A stretch of DNA of 64,000 nt from Desulforapulum autotrophicum HRM2 (GTDB lineage Bacteria; Desulfobacterota; Desulfobacteria; Desulfobacterales; Desulfobacteraceae). Of the stretch, positions 18,170 to 27,649 are shown piece by piece (position 1 is the stretch's first letter; every line of letters begins with the position of its first letter). The notes beneath the pieces are model-generated. The model did no database searches, was not told the origin of the DNA, and saw only the letters and a list, made by a program, of their open reading frames with translations. The stretch lies in contig NC_012108.1 in assembly GCF_000020365.1 (NCBI RefSeq), forward strand, positions 1,736,001-1,800,000, given 5' to 3'. The translations under genes and the position numbers were made by a program.

Positions 18170-18973
18170 ATGAAATTGAAACAGATGTTAACCATGGCCC
18201 TTGCTTTTCTCATTGCGCTGTCCTTTTCAGGACTAAGCTTTGCCAACAACCTGACGGATATCGTGAAACGAGGCGAACTCAGGGTCGCCGTTCAGTCAGG
18301 AAACCCGCCCTATGCCTTTATTGATAAGAACGGTGACCACACAGGATCCATGATTGAGTTTACTAAAGGAATGGCCGATGCCATGGGCGTGAAGCTCAAA
18401 ATACTGGATTTTGACTGGGACGGACTGATTCCTGCCCTTCTTTCCGGCAAGGCCGATATCCTGGCCGCGGATATGACCCCGACCCTGAAGCGGTCGTTGA
18501 AAATTACCTTTACCGACCCCTGGATCTATGTTCAGCCCTGTATCTTTACCCGCACCGACAAAGCGTACCAGACCCTGGAAGATGTGAATAAATCTGATGT
18601 CACGGTGGGTGTTCTTCTGGGCTCCACAGGTGAGAACATCGCCAGAACGTATCTGCCCAATGCCAAAATCAAGGCCTACAAAGGCGGCGGTCGGATGATT
18701 GTCCAGGCCCTTGTTGCCGGACATGTGGATGCCGGTGTAAATGATGACCTGGCGGTTCTTACCGTTCTTTCTGACTTTCCCCCCAATTCAGTCCGCTTGC
18801 TTGACAAACGACTGGGCCAGGGAAAAGATCCCCTTGCCTTTGCCGTCCGTCATGAGGCTGTGAACCTGTGGCAGTGGATTAATCTTTATTTTCAGACCAT
18901 TCGTTCCAGCGGCGAATATGACAGAAATATCGCTTATTGGATGGAAGGTATTGATTGGAAAAAAGATCACTAG
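18170..18973 (+). CDS. Polar amino acid ABC transporter, substrate-binding protein
   Basis: A 267-residue periplasmic binding protein of family 3. It has a signal peptide (MLTMALAFLIALSFSGLSFA, cleaved before NN) and then the usual start DIVKRGELRVAVQSGNPPYAF. Other family marks are GLIPALLSGKADILAADMTPTLKR and DVTVGVLLGSTGENIA. AAGGAG lies before the ATG. It captures a polar amino acid or related compound for the two permeases and the ATPase downstream. The specificity cannot be read directly; the Asp and Arg in the first cleft are in the amino acid-binding pattern. It ends in TAG. Confidence 0.9.
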   Translation: MKLKQMLTMALAFLIALSFSGLSFANNLTDIVKRGELRVAVQSGNPPYAFIDKNGDHTGSMIEFTKGMADAMGVKLKILDFDWDGLIPALLSGKADILAADMTPTLKRSLKITFTDPWIYVQPCIFTRTDKAYQTLEDVNKSDVTVGVLLGSTGENIARTYLPNAKIKAYKGGGRMIVQALVAGHVDAGVNDDLAVLTVLSDFPPNSVRLLDKRLGQGKDPLAFAVRHEAVNLWQWINLYFQTIRSSGEYDRNIAYWMEGIDWKKDH

Positions 18974-19077
18974 GCCGGAAAAATCATCTTCACATGGGTA
19001 TCGTTGAGGCCATGGGTTAGACCGATAATTACGGTGTGCCTTCCTGAGTTGTTTGGGAAGGCATACTGAATTTACCA

Positions 19078-19758
19078 ATGGATGGTAATATGCTGGCTGA
19101 TTTTAATTTTAGAATTATCATGGAGTACCTGCCGCTTTTTTTACATGGGCTGGGTGCCACTTTTTTAATTTCCACGGCGTCTATTTTCCTGGCGCTGGTC
19201 GTCGGAGTTATTGCCTGCGCATGCCGGATTTCACAGATTAAATACCTGAAGTATCCCGCCATCGCCTATATTGAGCTGATCAGGTCCACCCCGCTTCTGG
19301 TTCAGATTTATTTTTTCTATTTCGGGTTACCCACCCTGGGTGTCAGAATTCCAGAGATACAGACTGGAATCCTTGCTCTGATGCTCAACTCAGGGGCCTA
19401 TATTGCTGAAATTATACGGGCAGGGATCAGTTCCGTGGATGAAGGTCACATTGAAGCCGGGATTTCATCTGGTTTGAATTACGTCCAGCGGATGCGGTTT
19501 ATCATCCTGCCCCAGGCTCTGGGGGCTACCATTCCTCCTTTGCTGGGCCAGGCCATTGTCCTGGTCAAGGATTCAGCCCTGCTTTCCTTGATTTCAGTGG
19601 CAGAATTGACCCGGTGCGGCCAGGTCCTGACTTCGGAACGTTTCATGCCCACCGAGGCTTTCTTAACGGTTGCCTTTTTTTATATGTGCATTTATTTTGT
19701 GCTTAAATCCCTGGCCGACTGGTCCCAGAAAAAGTTGATTTTCAGGGAGGTGTATTGA
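19078..19758 (+). CDS. Polar amino acid ABC transporter permease 1
   Basis: A 226-residue HisM/GlnP-type inner-membrane permease with four or five hydrophobic helices. Its EAA loop (HIEAGISSGLNYVQRMRFIILPQA) contacts the ATPase. The N-terminal motif LIRSTPLLVQIYFFYFGLP is typical. The ribosome site is weak, and an ATG four codons downstream (19090) is an alternative. It follows the binding-protein gene by 104 bases and abuts the second permease. Confidence 0.9.
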   Translation: MDGNMLADFNFRIIMEYLPLFLHGLGATFLISTASIFLALVVGVIACACRISQIKYLKYPAIAYIELIRSTPLLVQIYFFYFGLPTLGVRIPEIQTGILALMLNSGAYIAEIIRAGISSVDEGHIEAGISSGLNYVQRMRFIILPQALGATIPPLLGQAIVLVKDSALLSLISVAELTRCGQVLTSERFMPTEAFLTVAFFYMCIYFVLKSLADWSQKKLIFREVY

Positions 19759-19760
19759 TC

Positions 19761-20414
19761 ATGATGGGATTTTATTTCAACCGGCTTGTGGAGATTTTGC
19801 CCCTTTTTCTAAAGGGTCTGTGGATGACCACACAGATCGCCTTTATCAGTCTGGGGGTCTGTACGGTGCTCGGATTCAGCCTGGGGATATTGAGGTCCGG
19901 TAAAAGTGTGATTCTCAAGTGGATCATCGGGGTCTATGTCTCGTTTGTAAGGGGAACCCCCTTTGTCGTCCAGGTGTTCATTATCTTTTTTATTTTTCCT
20001 GAATGGGGACTTCAATTGGAAGCCTTTTCGGCAGCCCTTCTGGCCATGGCCATCATGGGTTCGGCTTTTATCTGTGAAATTGTGGCCGGTGGCATTGCGT
20101 CCATTTCCAAGGGGCAGTGGGAGGCCGCAGAATCTTCCGGCCTGAGTCGGATTCAGCAGATGCGCCTGGTTATTCTGCCCCAGGCCATGCGGGTGATTCT
20201 TCCCCCCCTTGTGGGGCAGTTTGTCCTGCTGATAAAAGATACCTCGGTGGTATCGGTGATCGGGGTGATGGATCTGACCCGGGTGGGATGGATCACCGTA
20301 ATCCGGATCCCCGAAGGGCTGATGGTGTTTTCCCTGGTGGGTATTCTCTACTTTGTCATCTCCTATCCCCTGATTCTTCTGTCCAACTATCTGGAACGAA
20401 AAATGGCGGTTTAA
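19761..20414 (+). CDS. Polar amino acid ABC transporter permease 2
   Basis: A 217-residue second permease. It shares the family pattern FVRGTPFVVQVFIIFF and the EAA loop QWEAAESSGLSRIQQMRLVI. ATG 19761 is preferred, ten bases after GGGAGG at 19745-19750; it follows the first permease's stop by two bases. The two permeases probably form a heterodimer in the inner membrane. Confidence 0.9.
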   Translation: MMGFYFNRLVEILPLFLKGLWMTTQIAFISLGVCTVLGFSLGILRSGKSVILKWIIGVYVSFVRGTPFVVQVFIIFFIFPEWGLQLEAFSAALLAMAIMGSAFICEIVAGGIASISKGQWEAAESSGLSRIQQMRLVILPQAMRVILPPLVGQFVLLIKDTSVVSVIGVMDLTRVGWITVIRIPEGLMVFSLVGILYFVISYPLILLSNYLERKMAV

Positions 20415-20432
20415 CACCTTAAGGAAGTATCC

Positions 20433-21170
20433 ATGGAAAATATTATAGAATTTAAAAATGTAAATAAATGGTTTGGAAAGCTCCACGTATTGAACAATAT
20501 CAATCTTCAGGTGGCCAGGGGGGAAGTCCTGGTGATCTGTGGCCCCAGCGGATCGGGAAAATCCACATTGATCCGGTGTATCAACCGCCTTGAAAATATC
20601 CATGATGGTGAGATCCATGTAAACAAGATGCAGGTCCATGACAAGTCTGCAAATTTAACCAAGCTCAGGGCTGATATCGGTTTTGTGTTTCAGCAATTTC
20701 ACCTCTATCCCCATATGACAGTTCTGCAGAACATTATCCTGGCGCCAATGCATGTGAAAAAAATCAACAGATCCCTGGCAGAAAAGATTGCCATGGAAAA
20801 ACTCGACCAGGTGGGATTGACTGAAAAAGCCAATGCCTACCCCATCCAGCTGTCCGGTGGCCAGCAGCAGCGGGTGGCCATTGCAAGGGGCCTTGCCATG
20901 TCTCCTGACATCATGCTGTTTGACGAACCCACCTCTGCCCTGGACCCGGAAATGATCGGTGAGGTTTTAGACGTCATGGTCAACCTGGTATCCGAAGGCA
21001 TGACCATGTGTGTGGTTACCCATGAAATGGGGTTTGCCAGAAAAGTGGCCGACCGGGTGCTGTTCATGGATGAAGGGCAAATTATTGAAACCGGGAAACC
21101 CATTGATTTCTTTGATAACCCGACCACAGAAAGGGCCCGGGGATTTATCAGCATGATACTGACCCATTAA
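20433..21170 (+). CDS. Polar amino acid ABC transporter ATP-binding protein
   Basis: A 245-residue ATPase of the GlnQ/HisP type. It has Walker [10 protein letters not shown] (residues 38-46), a Q loop at FVFQQF, the ABC signature [12 protein letters not shown], Walker B IMLFDEP and the switch His in VVTHEM. AAGGAAG precedes the ATG. It drives uptake through the two permeases encoded just upstream. Confidence 0.93.
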   Translation: MENIIEFKNVNKWFGKLHVLNNINLQVARGEVLVICGPSGSGKSTLIRCINRLENIHDGEIHVNKMQVHDKSANLTKLRADIGFVFQQFHLYPHMTVLQNIILAPMHVKKINRSLAEKIAMEKLDQVGLTEKANAYPIQLSGGQQQRVAIARGLAMSPDIMLFDEPTSALDPEMIGEVLDVMVNLVSEGMTMCVVTHEMGFARKVADRVLFMDEGQIIETGKPIDFFDNPTTERARGFISMILTH

Positions 21171-21190
21171 TCTTTACGGAGGAAAGCCCC

Positions 21191-22201
21191 ATGAAATTAT
21201 ATCGTTTGCCAAGATATGTCCTGGCTGAATTTCCAACCCCGGTTGATTTTCTTGAGTCGTTTTCAAAATTGAACAACGGACCCAAAATATATATGAAGCG
21301 GGATGACCTTACTTCCCTGGGCATGGGCGGCAATAAAACAAGGAAGCTTGAATTCCTCGTTGGCGAAGCCCTGGACCAGGGTAAAGATACCCTGGTTACC
21401 GCAGGAGGGCTGCAATCCAACCACTGCCGTCTGACAGCGGCTGCCGCCGGAAAAGCCGGCCTTGACTGCCATCTGGTTCTAAACGGCAATTGTCCTGAAA
21501 CGGCCAGCGGCAATCTGCTGCTGGATAAAATATTCGGGGCCCAGATCCATTATTGTGACAGGAAAGACAGGGACCAGCGACTCTACCAGGTGGCGGACAC
21601 CCTTCAAAACCAGGGGAAACGTCCCTATGTCATTCCCGTTGGCGGATCCAACGGCGTGGGGTCTGTGGGTTATGTGAACGCCATGGTGGAACTCCATGCC
21701 CAGCTTACGCAGATGAAGGTCCAGCCCGATGCCATTGTGTTTGCCACAAGTTCCGGTGGTACCCAGGCAGGCCTGACCCTGGGTGCAGAGCTAACAGGGT
21801 TTAAGGGGCAGGTCCTGGGCATCAGTATTGATCAGGTCAAAACCGGAAAAAATCCTTTTCCCCCGGTTCTCCTTGAAATTGCCAGGGCAACGGCCCAAAG
21901 GCTTGGTATCAGTACGGAGTTGACAGAACAGGATTTTTCTCTTAATTGTGATTACCTGGGTGCAGGCTATGCCGTGCCGGCAGATCTGGAGTTTAATGCC
22001 ATTCGGGATCTGGCCAGGTGCGAGGGCATTCTGCTTGGTCCGGTGTATACCGCCCGTGCCATGGGGGGGCTGATGGACCTGATCCAACAAGGGGTATTTA
22101 AAAAAGGCCAGACCGTCTTGTTCTGGCATACCGGCGGATCTCCGGAATTATTTGCATGGTCAAGTCAGTTGGGCTCACAATCCGGGTCGTTTGAAGGATA
22201 A
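21191..22201 (+). CDS. PLP-dependent lyase, D-cysteine desulfhydrase / L-cysteate sulfo-lyase / ACC deaminase family
   Basis: A 336-residue fold-type II PLP enzyme. The PLP lysine lies in GGNKTRKLEFL near residue 50, followed by QSNHCRLTAAAAG (substrate carboxylate site) and the phosphate-binding loop SSGGTQAGL near 190. Enzymes of this family deaminate D-cysteine, cysteate, 1-aminocyclopropane carboxylate or similar substrates, releasing ammonia plus sulfide or sulfite from the sulfur compounds. ACGGAGGAAAGCCCC precedes the ATG. As the last gene of a regulated uptake operon it probably degrades the imported compound. It is a paralogue of the protein at 56539-57558, differing at the first active-site loop. 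Confidence 0.85.
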   Translation: MKLYRLPRYVLAEFPTPVDFLESFSKLNNGPKIYMKRDDLTSLGMGGNKTRKLEFLVGEALDQGKDTLVTAGGLQSNHCRLTAAAAGKAGLDCHLVLNGNCPETASGNLLLDKIFGAQIHYCDRKDRDQRLYQVADTLQNQGKRPYVIPVGGSNGVGSVGYVNAMVELHAQLTQMKVQPDAIVFATSSGGTQAGLTLGAELTGFKGQVLGISIDQVKTGKNPFPPVLLEIARATAQRLGISTELTEQDFSLNCDYLGAGYAVPADLEFNAIRDLARCEGILLGPVYTARAMGGLMDLIQQGVFKKGQTVLFWHTGGSPELFAWSSQLGSQSGSFEG

Positions 22202-22346
22202 TTTTGAAATTGCAGTTGCCTCGGCCGTATCGTTGGTGGCTGACCTAAAACCCGGTTAACAAATTGATTCTGGGATGCCACACCGGCATATTGCTGGTTC
22301 CATACCGGTGATCTGGGGAAAAAGGATGGGGACGGGGTCTCAAGGC

Positions 22347-22892
22347 TCAGGCTCCGGCCTTTGCCCGGGCCTGGTCTGCTTCATCCATCCTGCCCTGCTC
22401 CTCAAGGGCGTGGATAATTATCTTCCAGTTTTTCTTTTTCAGGGAACGATCATCACCTGCCAGGGTATTGGACTTTCTGGCCAGGGATTCAGCCTGGCGG
22501 TATTGACCCTTCATCAGCCTGGCCTTTGCCATGAGATGCCAGACTTCAGGATCCCGTCCGTCAATGGTCAGGGCCCGTTCCAGGGTCTGGAAAGCAGGAT
22601 CCGGCTTATGAAGGAAAAGCTGCCTTTCAGCCTTTCGGATCATGGTGTTCAGAATGGCTGGTCGCGGCTTTTTTGTGGGAACCAGGCGCGAAAGCCTTTC
22701 AGGCTGAGGCTGGCCCGACTTTTGGATTGTCTTTCCCGGTGGGGGGGCCCCGATTTCCGGCACCTGTTTGGGGGGCTCATGGGTCTGGGGAATGGATGAA
22801 ATCCTGTTTTTGGCGCAGGAGGCCATGAAAAAAGGAATTAACAATAGAACTGAACAAATGGTTACCCAGCGGACAAAAAGGTTCTGTTTCAT
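22347..22892 (-). CDS. TPR-containing lipoprotein
   Basis: A 181-residue lipoprotein with a signal peptide ending in the lipobox FMASC (Cys at residue 26). A Pro-rich linker follows, then about 100 residues of helical tetratricopeptide repeat (FQTLERALTIDGRDPEVWHL and YRQAESLARKS). Its start overlaps the end of the PBP1B gene by four bases, so it may be an accessory of that synthase, comparable in position to outer-membrane activators such as LpoB but not clearly homologous to it. Confidence 0.75.
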   Translation of the reverse strand: MKQNLFVRWVTICSVLLLIPFFMASCAKNRISSIPQTHEPPKQVPEIGAPPPGKTIQKSGQPQPERLSRLVPTKKPRPAILNTMIRKAERQLFLHKPDPAFQTLERALTIDGRDPEVWHLMAKARLMKGQYRQAESLARKSNTLAGDDRSLKKKNWKIIIHALEEQGRMDEADQARAKAGA

Positions 22893-25216
22893 TTAAAGAC
22901 CTCTTTAAACCAATCCATAAGATATTTGGTTTTTACTTTTTTTGGGGGGGCTGCCTTGGATGAAGACCGTGGAACGGGTTGATCACCTGTCTGGATAGGT
23001 GAAAAAGCAGATTCACAGGGCTGGAATTCTTCCGGAACAGACCCTCGGATGAACGGAGCAGACACGGCATTGGGGCAATCCCCGTTGGTTCTGTATCCGG
23101 TTTTGGAATCAATGATTCCCCATTCAATATTTTCGGGAACGGCCAGATCCAGAGGAGAGTTGGAAATTTTTGACATGAGTCGTCCAAAGACCTGGAGGGC
23201 ACCGGAAGAACCGGTAAGGCCGGTAGACTGGTTATCGTCCCGTCCGATCCATACTACAGCCAGATGATTGCCTGAAAATCCTGCAAACCAGCTGTCCTTG
23301 AGGTCATTGGTGGTGCCTGTTTTCCCGGCAATTGAATAATCCGGGGACAGCCATTTATTCAAGGATTTTCCCGTTCCCCGGGAAACCACTCCCTGGAGCA
23401 TTTTATTTACCAGAAAAACCGCTCCTGGATTCATACGCTGCTCAATGGTCAAGTCATACCGCTGGAGGGCTTCCCCTTCAAGGGTATAGATCGTTCGAAT
23501 GGCCCGGGCTGGCGTGTAAAATCCTCCAGATGCCAGGGTGTGGTACATCTGGGCCACCTGGATGGGAGACATATCCATGCTTCCCAGGAGTATGGAAGGC
23601 AAAACCGGGGGTTCAGGATTTGCACCTAATTTTTTCAGGGTATTTGAGACATTCTCAAGACCCAAATCCAGGCCCAGCCTCACCGTTGCGGTATTATAAG
23701 AATGAACCAGGGCCTGAAAGAGCCCCACCTGCCCGTGGGATGTTCTGTCAAAATTTTGGGGTTGCCAGAAAGTGCCGTCATAATTTTTGATTTTTACGGG
23801 GCCGTCGTTGACCCGGGAGACCAGGGTGTAGGTGTCTGGCTGGGCCAGGGCCGTAAGATATACCGCCGGCTTGACCAGGGACCCTATGGGGCGCCGGGCA
23901 TCCAAGGCCCGGTTGAACCCCATGTACCTGAAATCTTTGCCCCCCACCAGGGCGTGGATTTCATTGGTGGCCGTGTCCGAAAATACCAATCCGGCTTCCA
24001 GGTGGCTGTCTTTATTTTTCAAAAAGCCGGAGACAGCCTGTTCTGCAGCCAGCTGAACCTGGGGATCCAGGGCCGTAAAAATTCTCAGCCCCATGGTTCT
24101 CAAATCGTTTTCCCGGTATTCTTTGAGCAGCTGCCGTTTCACCAGATCCAGGTAAAAGGGAAATGGAGAGTGTCCCTGGGTCGGTTTTTGAATCACTCCC
24201 AGGGAAGCTGTCAGGCCTTGTTTTAACTGGGAGGGCGAGATCAGCCCCTGGTCTGCCATTAATTTAAGGACCACATTTCGCCGTTGCCTGGCCTGGTCCG
24301 GATATGTCCTGGGATTATAGGCGGAGGGGCCCTTGAGCATGCCCACCAGCAGGGCGATTTCATGGGGGGCAAGATTGGCCGGGGACTTACCGAAATAAAA
24401 ATCCGCGGCCAGGCCGAATCCATGGATGGACCGTTTGCCGTCCTGGCCCAGGTAGACTTCGTTTATATAAGCCTCCAGGATTTCATCCTTGGAAAAATGA
24501 AGTTCCAGGGCCGCTGCCATAAAGGTTTCGTTGATCTTCCGGACCAGGGTTTTTTCCCGGGTCAGAAAAAAATTTTTGGCCAGCTGCTGGGTAAGGGTGG
24601 AGGCCCCCTGGGAAAGCCGCCGATTTTTAATATTTACCAGAATAGCCCGGAAAATAGCTTTGGGATCAATGCCGTAATGGGTGTAAAAATTTCGGTCTTC
24701 CACAGCTACAATGGATTTTCCCAGCAGGGGCGGCGTCTGATCCAGAGTTACCAGAACTCGATCCTCCATGGATGCCGGGTAAAACCGGCCCACCATAACC
24801 GGATCCAGCCGATCCATCTCCCTGTCTCTGCCGGTTTTGATATTTTTTACCTGGATCACCCTGTTGTCTTTGATACGGACCCGGGTGCGGCGCAGGGGAA
24901 GTGTCTCATCCCCGAAATCAAAGGCCCGCAAAAACAGGTCAAAGGTGTTTCCCATGCGGGCGTAGGTACCCGGTGTATCCAGCCCATTTGAATTATCCTG
25001 TTTCCGGTACCCAATGAGGATCAATTCTTTTTCAAACAACTCAGGAACCAGTTGCATGGAGGGATAGACTTCCAGGGGCCGGGCATAAACCCGGGCCGGC
25101 AGTTCCCACAGCCTGCCCTGAAATTGCTCCTGAACCTGTTTGTCAAATTTATTAAAATATCCAAAAAAAAGTCCGGCACATCCCAGCAGGACCAGTATGA
25201 AAATCGTCTTTTTCAT
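22889..25216 (-). CDS. mrcB: Penicillin-binding protein 1B, bifunctional peptidoglycan synthase
   Basis: A 775-residue inner-membrane class A PBP. It has an N-terminal transmembrane helix (residues 4-20), a UB2H-like region with WELPARVYARPLEV, and a glycosyltransferase domain with the catalytic Glu in VEDRNFYTHYGIDP and later STLTQQLAKNFFL. The transpeptidase domain has SLVK (Ser-x-x-Lys), SYN and KTGTTNDLKDSWF. It polymerises and cross-links glycan in the periplasm. A short basic tail follows. The length matches the family. A TPR lipoprotein gene is translationally coupled downstream. Confidence 0.93.
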   Translation of the reverse strand: MKKTIFILVLLGCAGLFFGYFNKFDKQVQEQFQGRLWELPARVYARPLEVYPSMQLVPELFEKELILIGYRKQDNSNGLDTPGTYARMGNTFDLFLRAFDFGDETLPLRRTRVRIKDNRVIQVKNIKTGRDREMDRLDPVMVGRFYPASMEDRVLVTLDQTPPLLGKSIVAVEDRNFYTHYGIDPKAIFRAILVNIKNRRLSQGASTLTQQLAKNFFLTREKTLVRKINETFMAAALELHFSKDEILEAYINEVYLGQDGKRSIHGFGLAADFYFGKSPANLAPHEIALLVGMLKGPSAYNPRTYPDQARQRRNVVLKLMADQGLISPSQLKQGLTASLGVIQKPTQGHSPFPFYLDLVKRQLLKEYRENDLRTMGLRIFTALDPQVQLAAEQAVSGFLKNKDSHLEAGLVFSDTATNEIHALVGGKDFRYMGFNRALDARRPIGSLVKPAVYLTALAQPDTYTLVSRVNDGPVKIKNYDGTFWQPQNFDRTSHGQVGLFQALVHSYNTATVRLGLDLGLENVSNTLKKLGANPEPPVLPSILLGSMDMSPIQVAQMYHTLASGGFYTPARAIRTIYTLEGEALQRYDLTIEQRMNPGAVFLVNKMLQGVVSRGTGKSLNKWLSPDYSIAGKTGTTNDLKDSWFAGFSGNHLAVVWIGRDDNQSTGLTGSSGALQVFGRLMSKISNSPLDLAVPENIEWGIIDSKTGYRTNGDCPNAVSAPFIRGSVPEEFQPCESAFSPIQTGDQPVPRSSSKAAPPKKVKTKYLMDWFKEVFK

Positions 25217-25389
25217 AAATTTCCCTGTATTCGATCATAATTTGTTCCCTAGGAACCTATAGATGGGTATCAAAATACAGGCACACAATCAATAGACGAG
25301 TGGGGTAAAAAAGGATATGGATAAGAATAAGAATACGAAGAAAGGTTAAAATAACAGTACGGCCGCTTTTGCTGAGGTGATCATACGCT

Positions 25390-26049
25390 TCACAAGGCCT
25401 GGTACAATTTGGCTGAAGTGTCCTTGTAAATGGTTTGAAGCCCTTGGATGGTTGCCTTGATATCTTCGGCGCCGATAATTTCTGTGATCATGCAGACGGT
25501 CCTGGCCCCGTGGCTTACCACCTGGCCCAGGTTGTGCGCCTTGATGCCGCCAATGGCCACAAAGGGGATGGCGATGTTTGCTGCAACATGGTCAAGGTAG
25601 GCAAGTCCCACGGCATCGCAGACACCTTCCTTGGTCTGGGTGGTGAAAATCGGGCCCACACCGATGTAGTCGGCACCTTCCAGGACTGCCTGCCGGGCCT
25701 GATCCAGACTATGGGTGGAGCGGCCGATGATCATATCCCCCACAAGTTTTCTGAGCGGCCTTAAGGGAAGGTCGTCCTGGCCCGTGTGGATGCCGTCGGC
25801 TTCCACCATCAGGGCAAGGTCGGCATGGTCGTTAACGATAAAGGTGACCCCGGCATCCCTGGTGATCTGCCTGATGGCAACACACTCCTTGTACATTTCC
25901 CCCATGGATTTTGAGGCGGGTTTCTCCCGGTACTGGAGGGTGGTTACGCCTGCATTTACCATCTCTTGAGCCACCTGGATATTGGATCGTCCCCTGGAAA
26001 ATTTTTCTGTCAGGATTCCGTAGATTCCCGGGTTTAATCTTGCTGTCAT
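25390..26049 (-). CDS. thiE: Thiamine-phosphate synthase ThiE
   Basis: A 219-residue TIM-barrel enzyme that joins HMP-pyrophosphate to thiazole phosphate, making thiamine phosphate. Motifs are LQYREK (residues 38-43), VNDHADLAL, GIHTGQDDLP, IGRSTHSL, GADYIGVGPIF and FVAIGGI. ATG 26049 is preferred over in-frame ATGs upstream because AAAAGGAGATGTTC lies directly before it. No other thi gene is adjacent, and no TPP riboswitch was found upstream. Confidence 0.92.
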   Translation of the reverse strand: MTARLNPGIYGILTEKFSRGRSNIQVAQEMVNAGVTTLQYREKPASKSMGEMYKECVAIRQITRDAGVTFIVNDHADLALMVEADGIHTGQDDLPLRPLRKLVGDMIIGRSTHSLDQARQAVLEGADYIGVGPIFTTQTKEGVCDAVGLAYLDHVAANIAIPFVAIGGIKAHNLGQVVSHGARTVCMITEIIGAEDIKATIQGLQTIYKDTSAKLYQAL

Positions 26050-26167
26050 GAACATCTCCTTTTCTCGAGTTTTCAATACCATGGCGGTTGTGTGTGGTTT
26101 AAAATAAAGCCGGGTCTTGGGGTAGACTTTTACAGCCTTCGGCACGTACAAAATATCCCGGGAGTAT

Positions 26168-26191
26168 GAAAAATCGAAATGGGAATGTCAA
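26168..26191 (+). repeat. Left copy of a 24-bp direct repeat flanking the diguanylate cyclase
   Basis: The 24 bases match 22 of 24 at 27539-27562, in the same orientation. The first nine bases GAAAAATCG also pair with a downstream CGATTTTTC to form a hairpin. The pair brackets a single gene of unlike composition, as expected for a mobile insert or its scar. Confidence 0.6.
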
Positions 26192-26346
26192 CAAGAAACG
26201 ATTTTTCCAACCAATTTCGATAAATGCTGTACATGGCCGTTTGATGAACCCCATGTGCCAGGGGGAGCATGCCATTTTTCAGGCAGGTCTCCCAGGGCAT
26301 TTTTAAGGGCCAGTTCAATTTTGTTCCAGATCAGGTGAATCGGCAT
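26188..26346 (-). CDS. Possible small protein, unknown
   Basis: A 52-codon minus-strand frame with ATG 26346 after AAAAAGG. The predicted residues (MPIHLIWNKIELALKNALGD, then a Trp/His/Pro-rich part) have a balanced composition but no recognised family. It overlaps the left direct repeat. The rest of 26050-26462 holds no gene. It may be a remnant. Confidence 0.25.
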   Translation of the reverse strand: MPIHLIWNKIELALKNALGDLPEKWHAPPGTWGSSNGHVQHLSKLVGKIVSC

Positions 26347-26462
26347 TTTGTTGACCTTTTTAGTCGACTGAAGTAAATTACATGCGAAACGCATTGTTTG
26401 GGTTCTGAGAGTCAGTGGGGTAAGGTCTCTTAAATTTATAGTAACGTTTTTACTTTTCCAAT

Positions 26463-27494
26463 ATGGAGAATAGATTTATGCGGCTTGAACGTCAGCAACT
26501 GATCCGTTCATTATTTGACGAGTACATTGAAATGTACGCTTCACGCGATGACCGACTGACCTCACGCTTTAGTGATAATTTTAGTGGTTATGCGGGCAGC
26601 AGCGACGTTCTCGTCACAAGCAAAGATGAGTGGGTCCGGATTACAATGCAAGATTTTGCACAAATACCCGGACGACTTCATATAAAAATGTTGAATTTGT
26701 CATTACAAGACCTTGCTCAAGACATTGTGGCCATCACTGCTTTTTTCAATATAAACCTACCAGTACCCGAGCACATACTTTCGCGGGAGACCGTCAGGTT
26801 AGTGTTAATGTTCCGGTGCGAGGATAACGATTGGAAAATTGTGCACAGCGGGCTCTCGATTCCTTATGGCTTGGCTAATGATAGTGAAATCTATCCGGTG
26901 TCTCGACTGGAGAAACGTAACCTCGAACTTGAGCAGGTCGTCGAAAACAGGACCAAAGAATTGGCTGAGGCTAACAGGTTGCTGCAAATACAGACAAACA
27001 CAGATAGTTTGACCAACATAGGTAACCGCCGCTTTTTTGATCAAATGCTTGTTCAGGAATGGAGTAGAGGCCAACGTGGCGGTACTCCTCTGGCGCTTAT
27101 CATGCTGGATATTGACCACTTCAAACGATTTAACGACCGCTATGGACACTTAGCCGGGGATGCTTGCCTGCAGGCACTGGCCAAGGCGTTAGCGGAATCG
27201 GGACGTCGTGCAGGTGAGTTAGCAGCTCGTTATGGCGGTGAAGAATTTGCCATCCTTTTGCCAAACATGGACAAGCAAATCGTATTGGAAACTGCAACAC
27301 AGATCCATCAAAGAGTCTTGTCACTTGCAATCCCCCACACTGACTCACTTTTAGGTATCGTCACTGTGAGTATTGGTGTGGCTATCCTCCAGCCATCAAA
27401 CCAGCTTCTTCCTGTCGAACTGGTGCGACAAGCTGACGCAGCGCTCTATCGCGCTAAAACTAACGGCCGCAATTGCATTCAACTGGAAGCGTAA
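26463..27494 (+). CDS. Diguanylate cyclase (GGDEF) with an NTF2-like N-terminal domain
   Basis: A 343-residue protein. Residues 10-145 look like a SnoaL/NTF2-like domain (conical fold with FRCEDNDWKIVHSGLS near its end). A short coiled coil (LEKRNLELEQVVENRTKELA) leads to a GGDEF domain from about 180 with DSLTNIGNRR, DIDHFKRFND and the active-site GGEEF. It should make cyclic di-GMP from GTP in the cytoplasm; the NTF2-like part may sense a ligand. Codon choice and base composition differ from neighbours and look gammaproteobacterial. 24-bp direct repeats flank it. It has no partner genes. Confidence 0.88.
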   Translation: MENRFMRLERQQLIRSLFDEYIEMYASRDDRLTSRFSDNFSGYAGSSDVLVTSKDEWVRITMQDFAQIPGRLHIKMLNLSLQDLAQDIVAITAFFNINLPVPEHILSRETVRLVLMFRCEDNDWKIVHSGLSIPYGLANDSEIYPVSRLEKRNLELEQVVENRTKELAEANRLLQIQTNTDSLTNIGNRRFFDQMLVQEWSRGQRGGTPLALIMLDIDHFKRFNDRYGHLAGDACLQALAKALAESGRRAGELAARYGGEEFAILLPNMDKQIVLETATQIHQRVLSLAIPHTDSLLGIVTVSIGVAILQPSNQLLPVELVRQADAALYRAKTNGRNCIQLEA

Positions 27495-27538
27495 CTTGTG
27501 GTGTGAGTTGGATCTGTTACAAAATCTCTGGCGAAACA

Positions 27539-27562
27539 GAAAAATCGGAATTGGAATGTCAA
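27539..27562 (+). repeat. Right copy of the 24-bp direct repeat
   Basis: This is the second copy of the sequence at 26168-26191, with two mismatches. It lies 45 bases past the stop of the diguanylate cyclase gene. Confidence 0.6.
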
Positions 27563-27649
27563 TTAAAATGATGCTTCGGTATTGTAAAATTGTTCTTTTT
27601 AAATTATAGTCAGCGCCTGTTTTTTAACACGTAAAATAAAAGGTATATC

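Noticed and set aside
26320-26350. THI-box-like string ACCTGATCTGGA upstream of thiE on the minus strand
   Set aside because: Only 12 bases match the TPP riboswitch core. The CUGAGA part and the pairing arms are absent, and the string lies within a small open frame.
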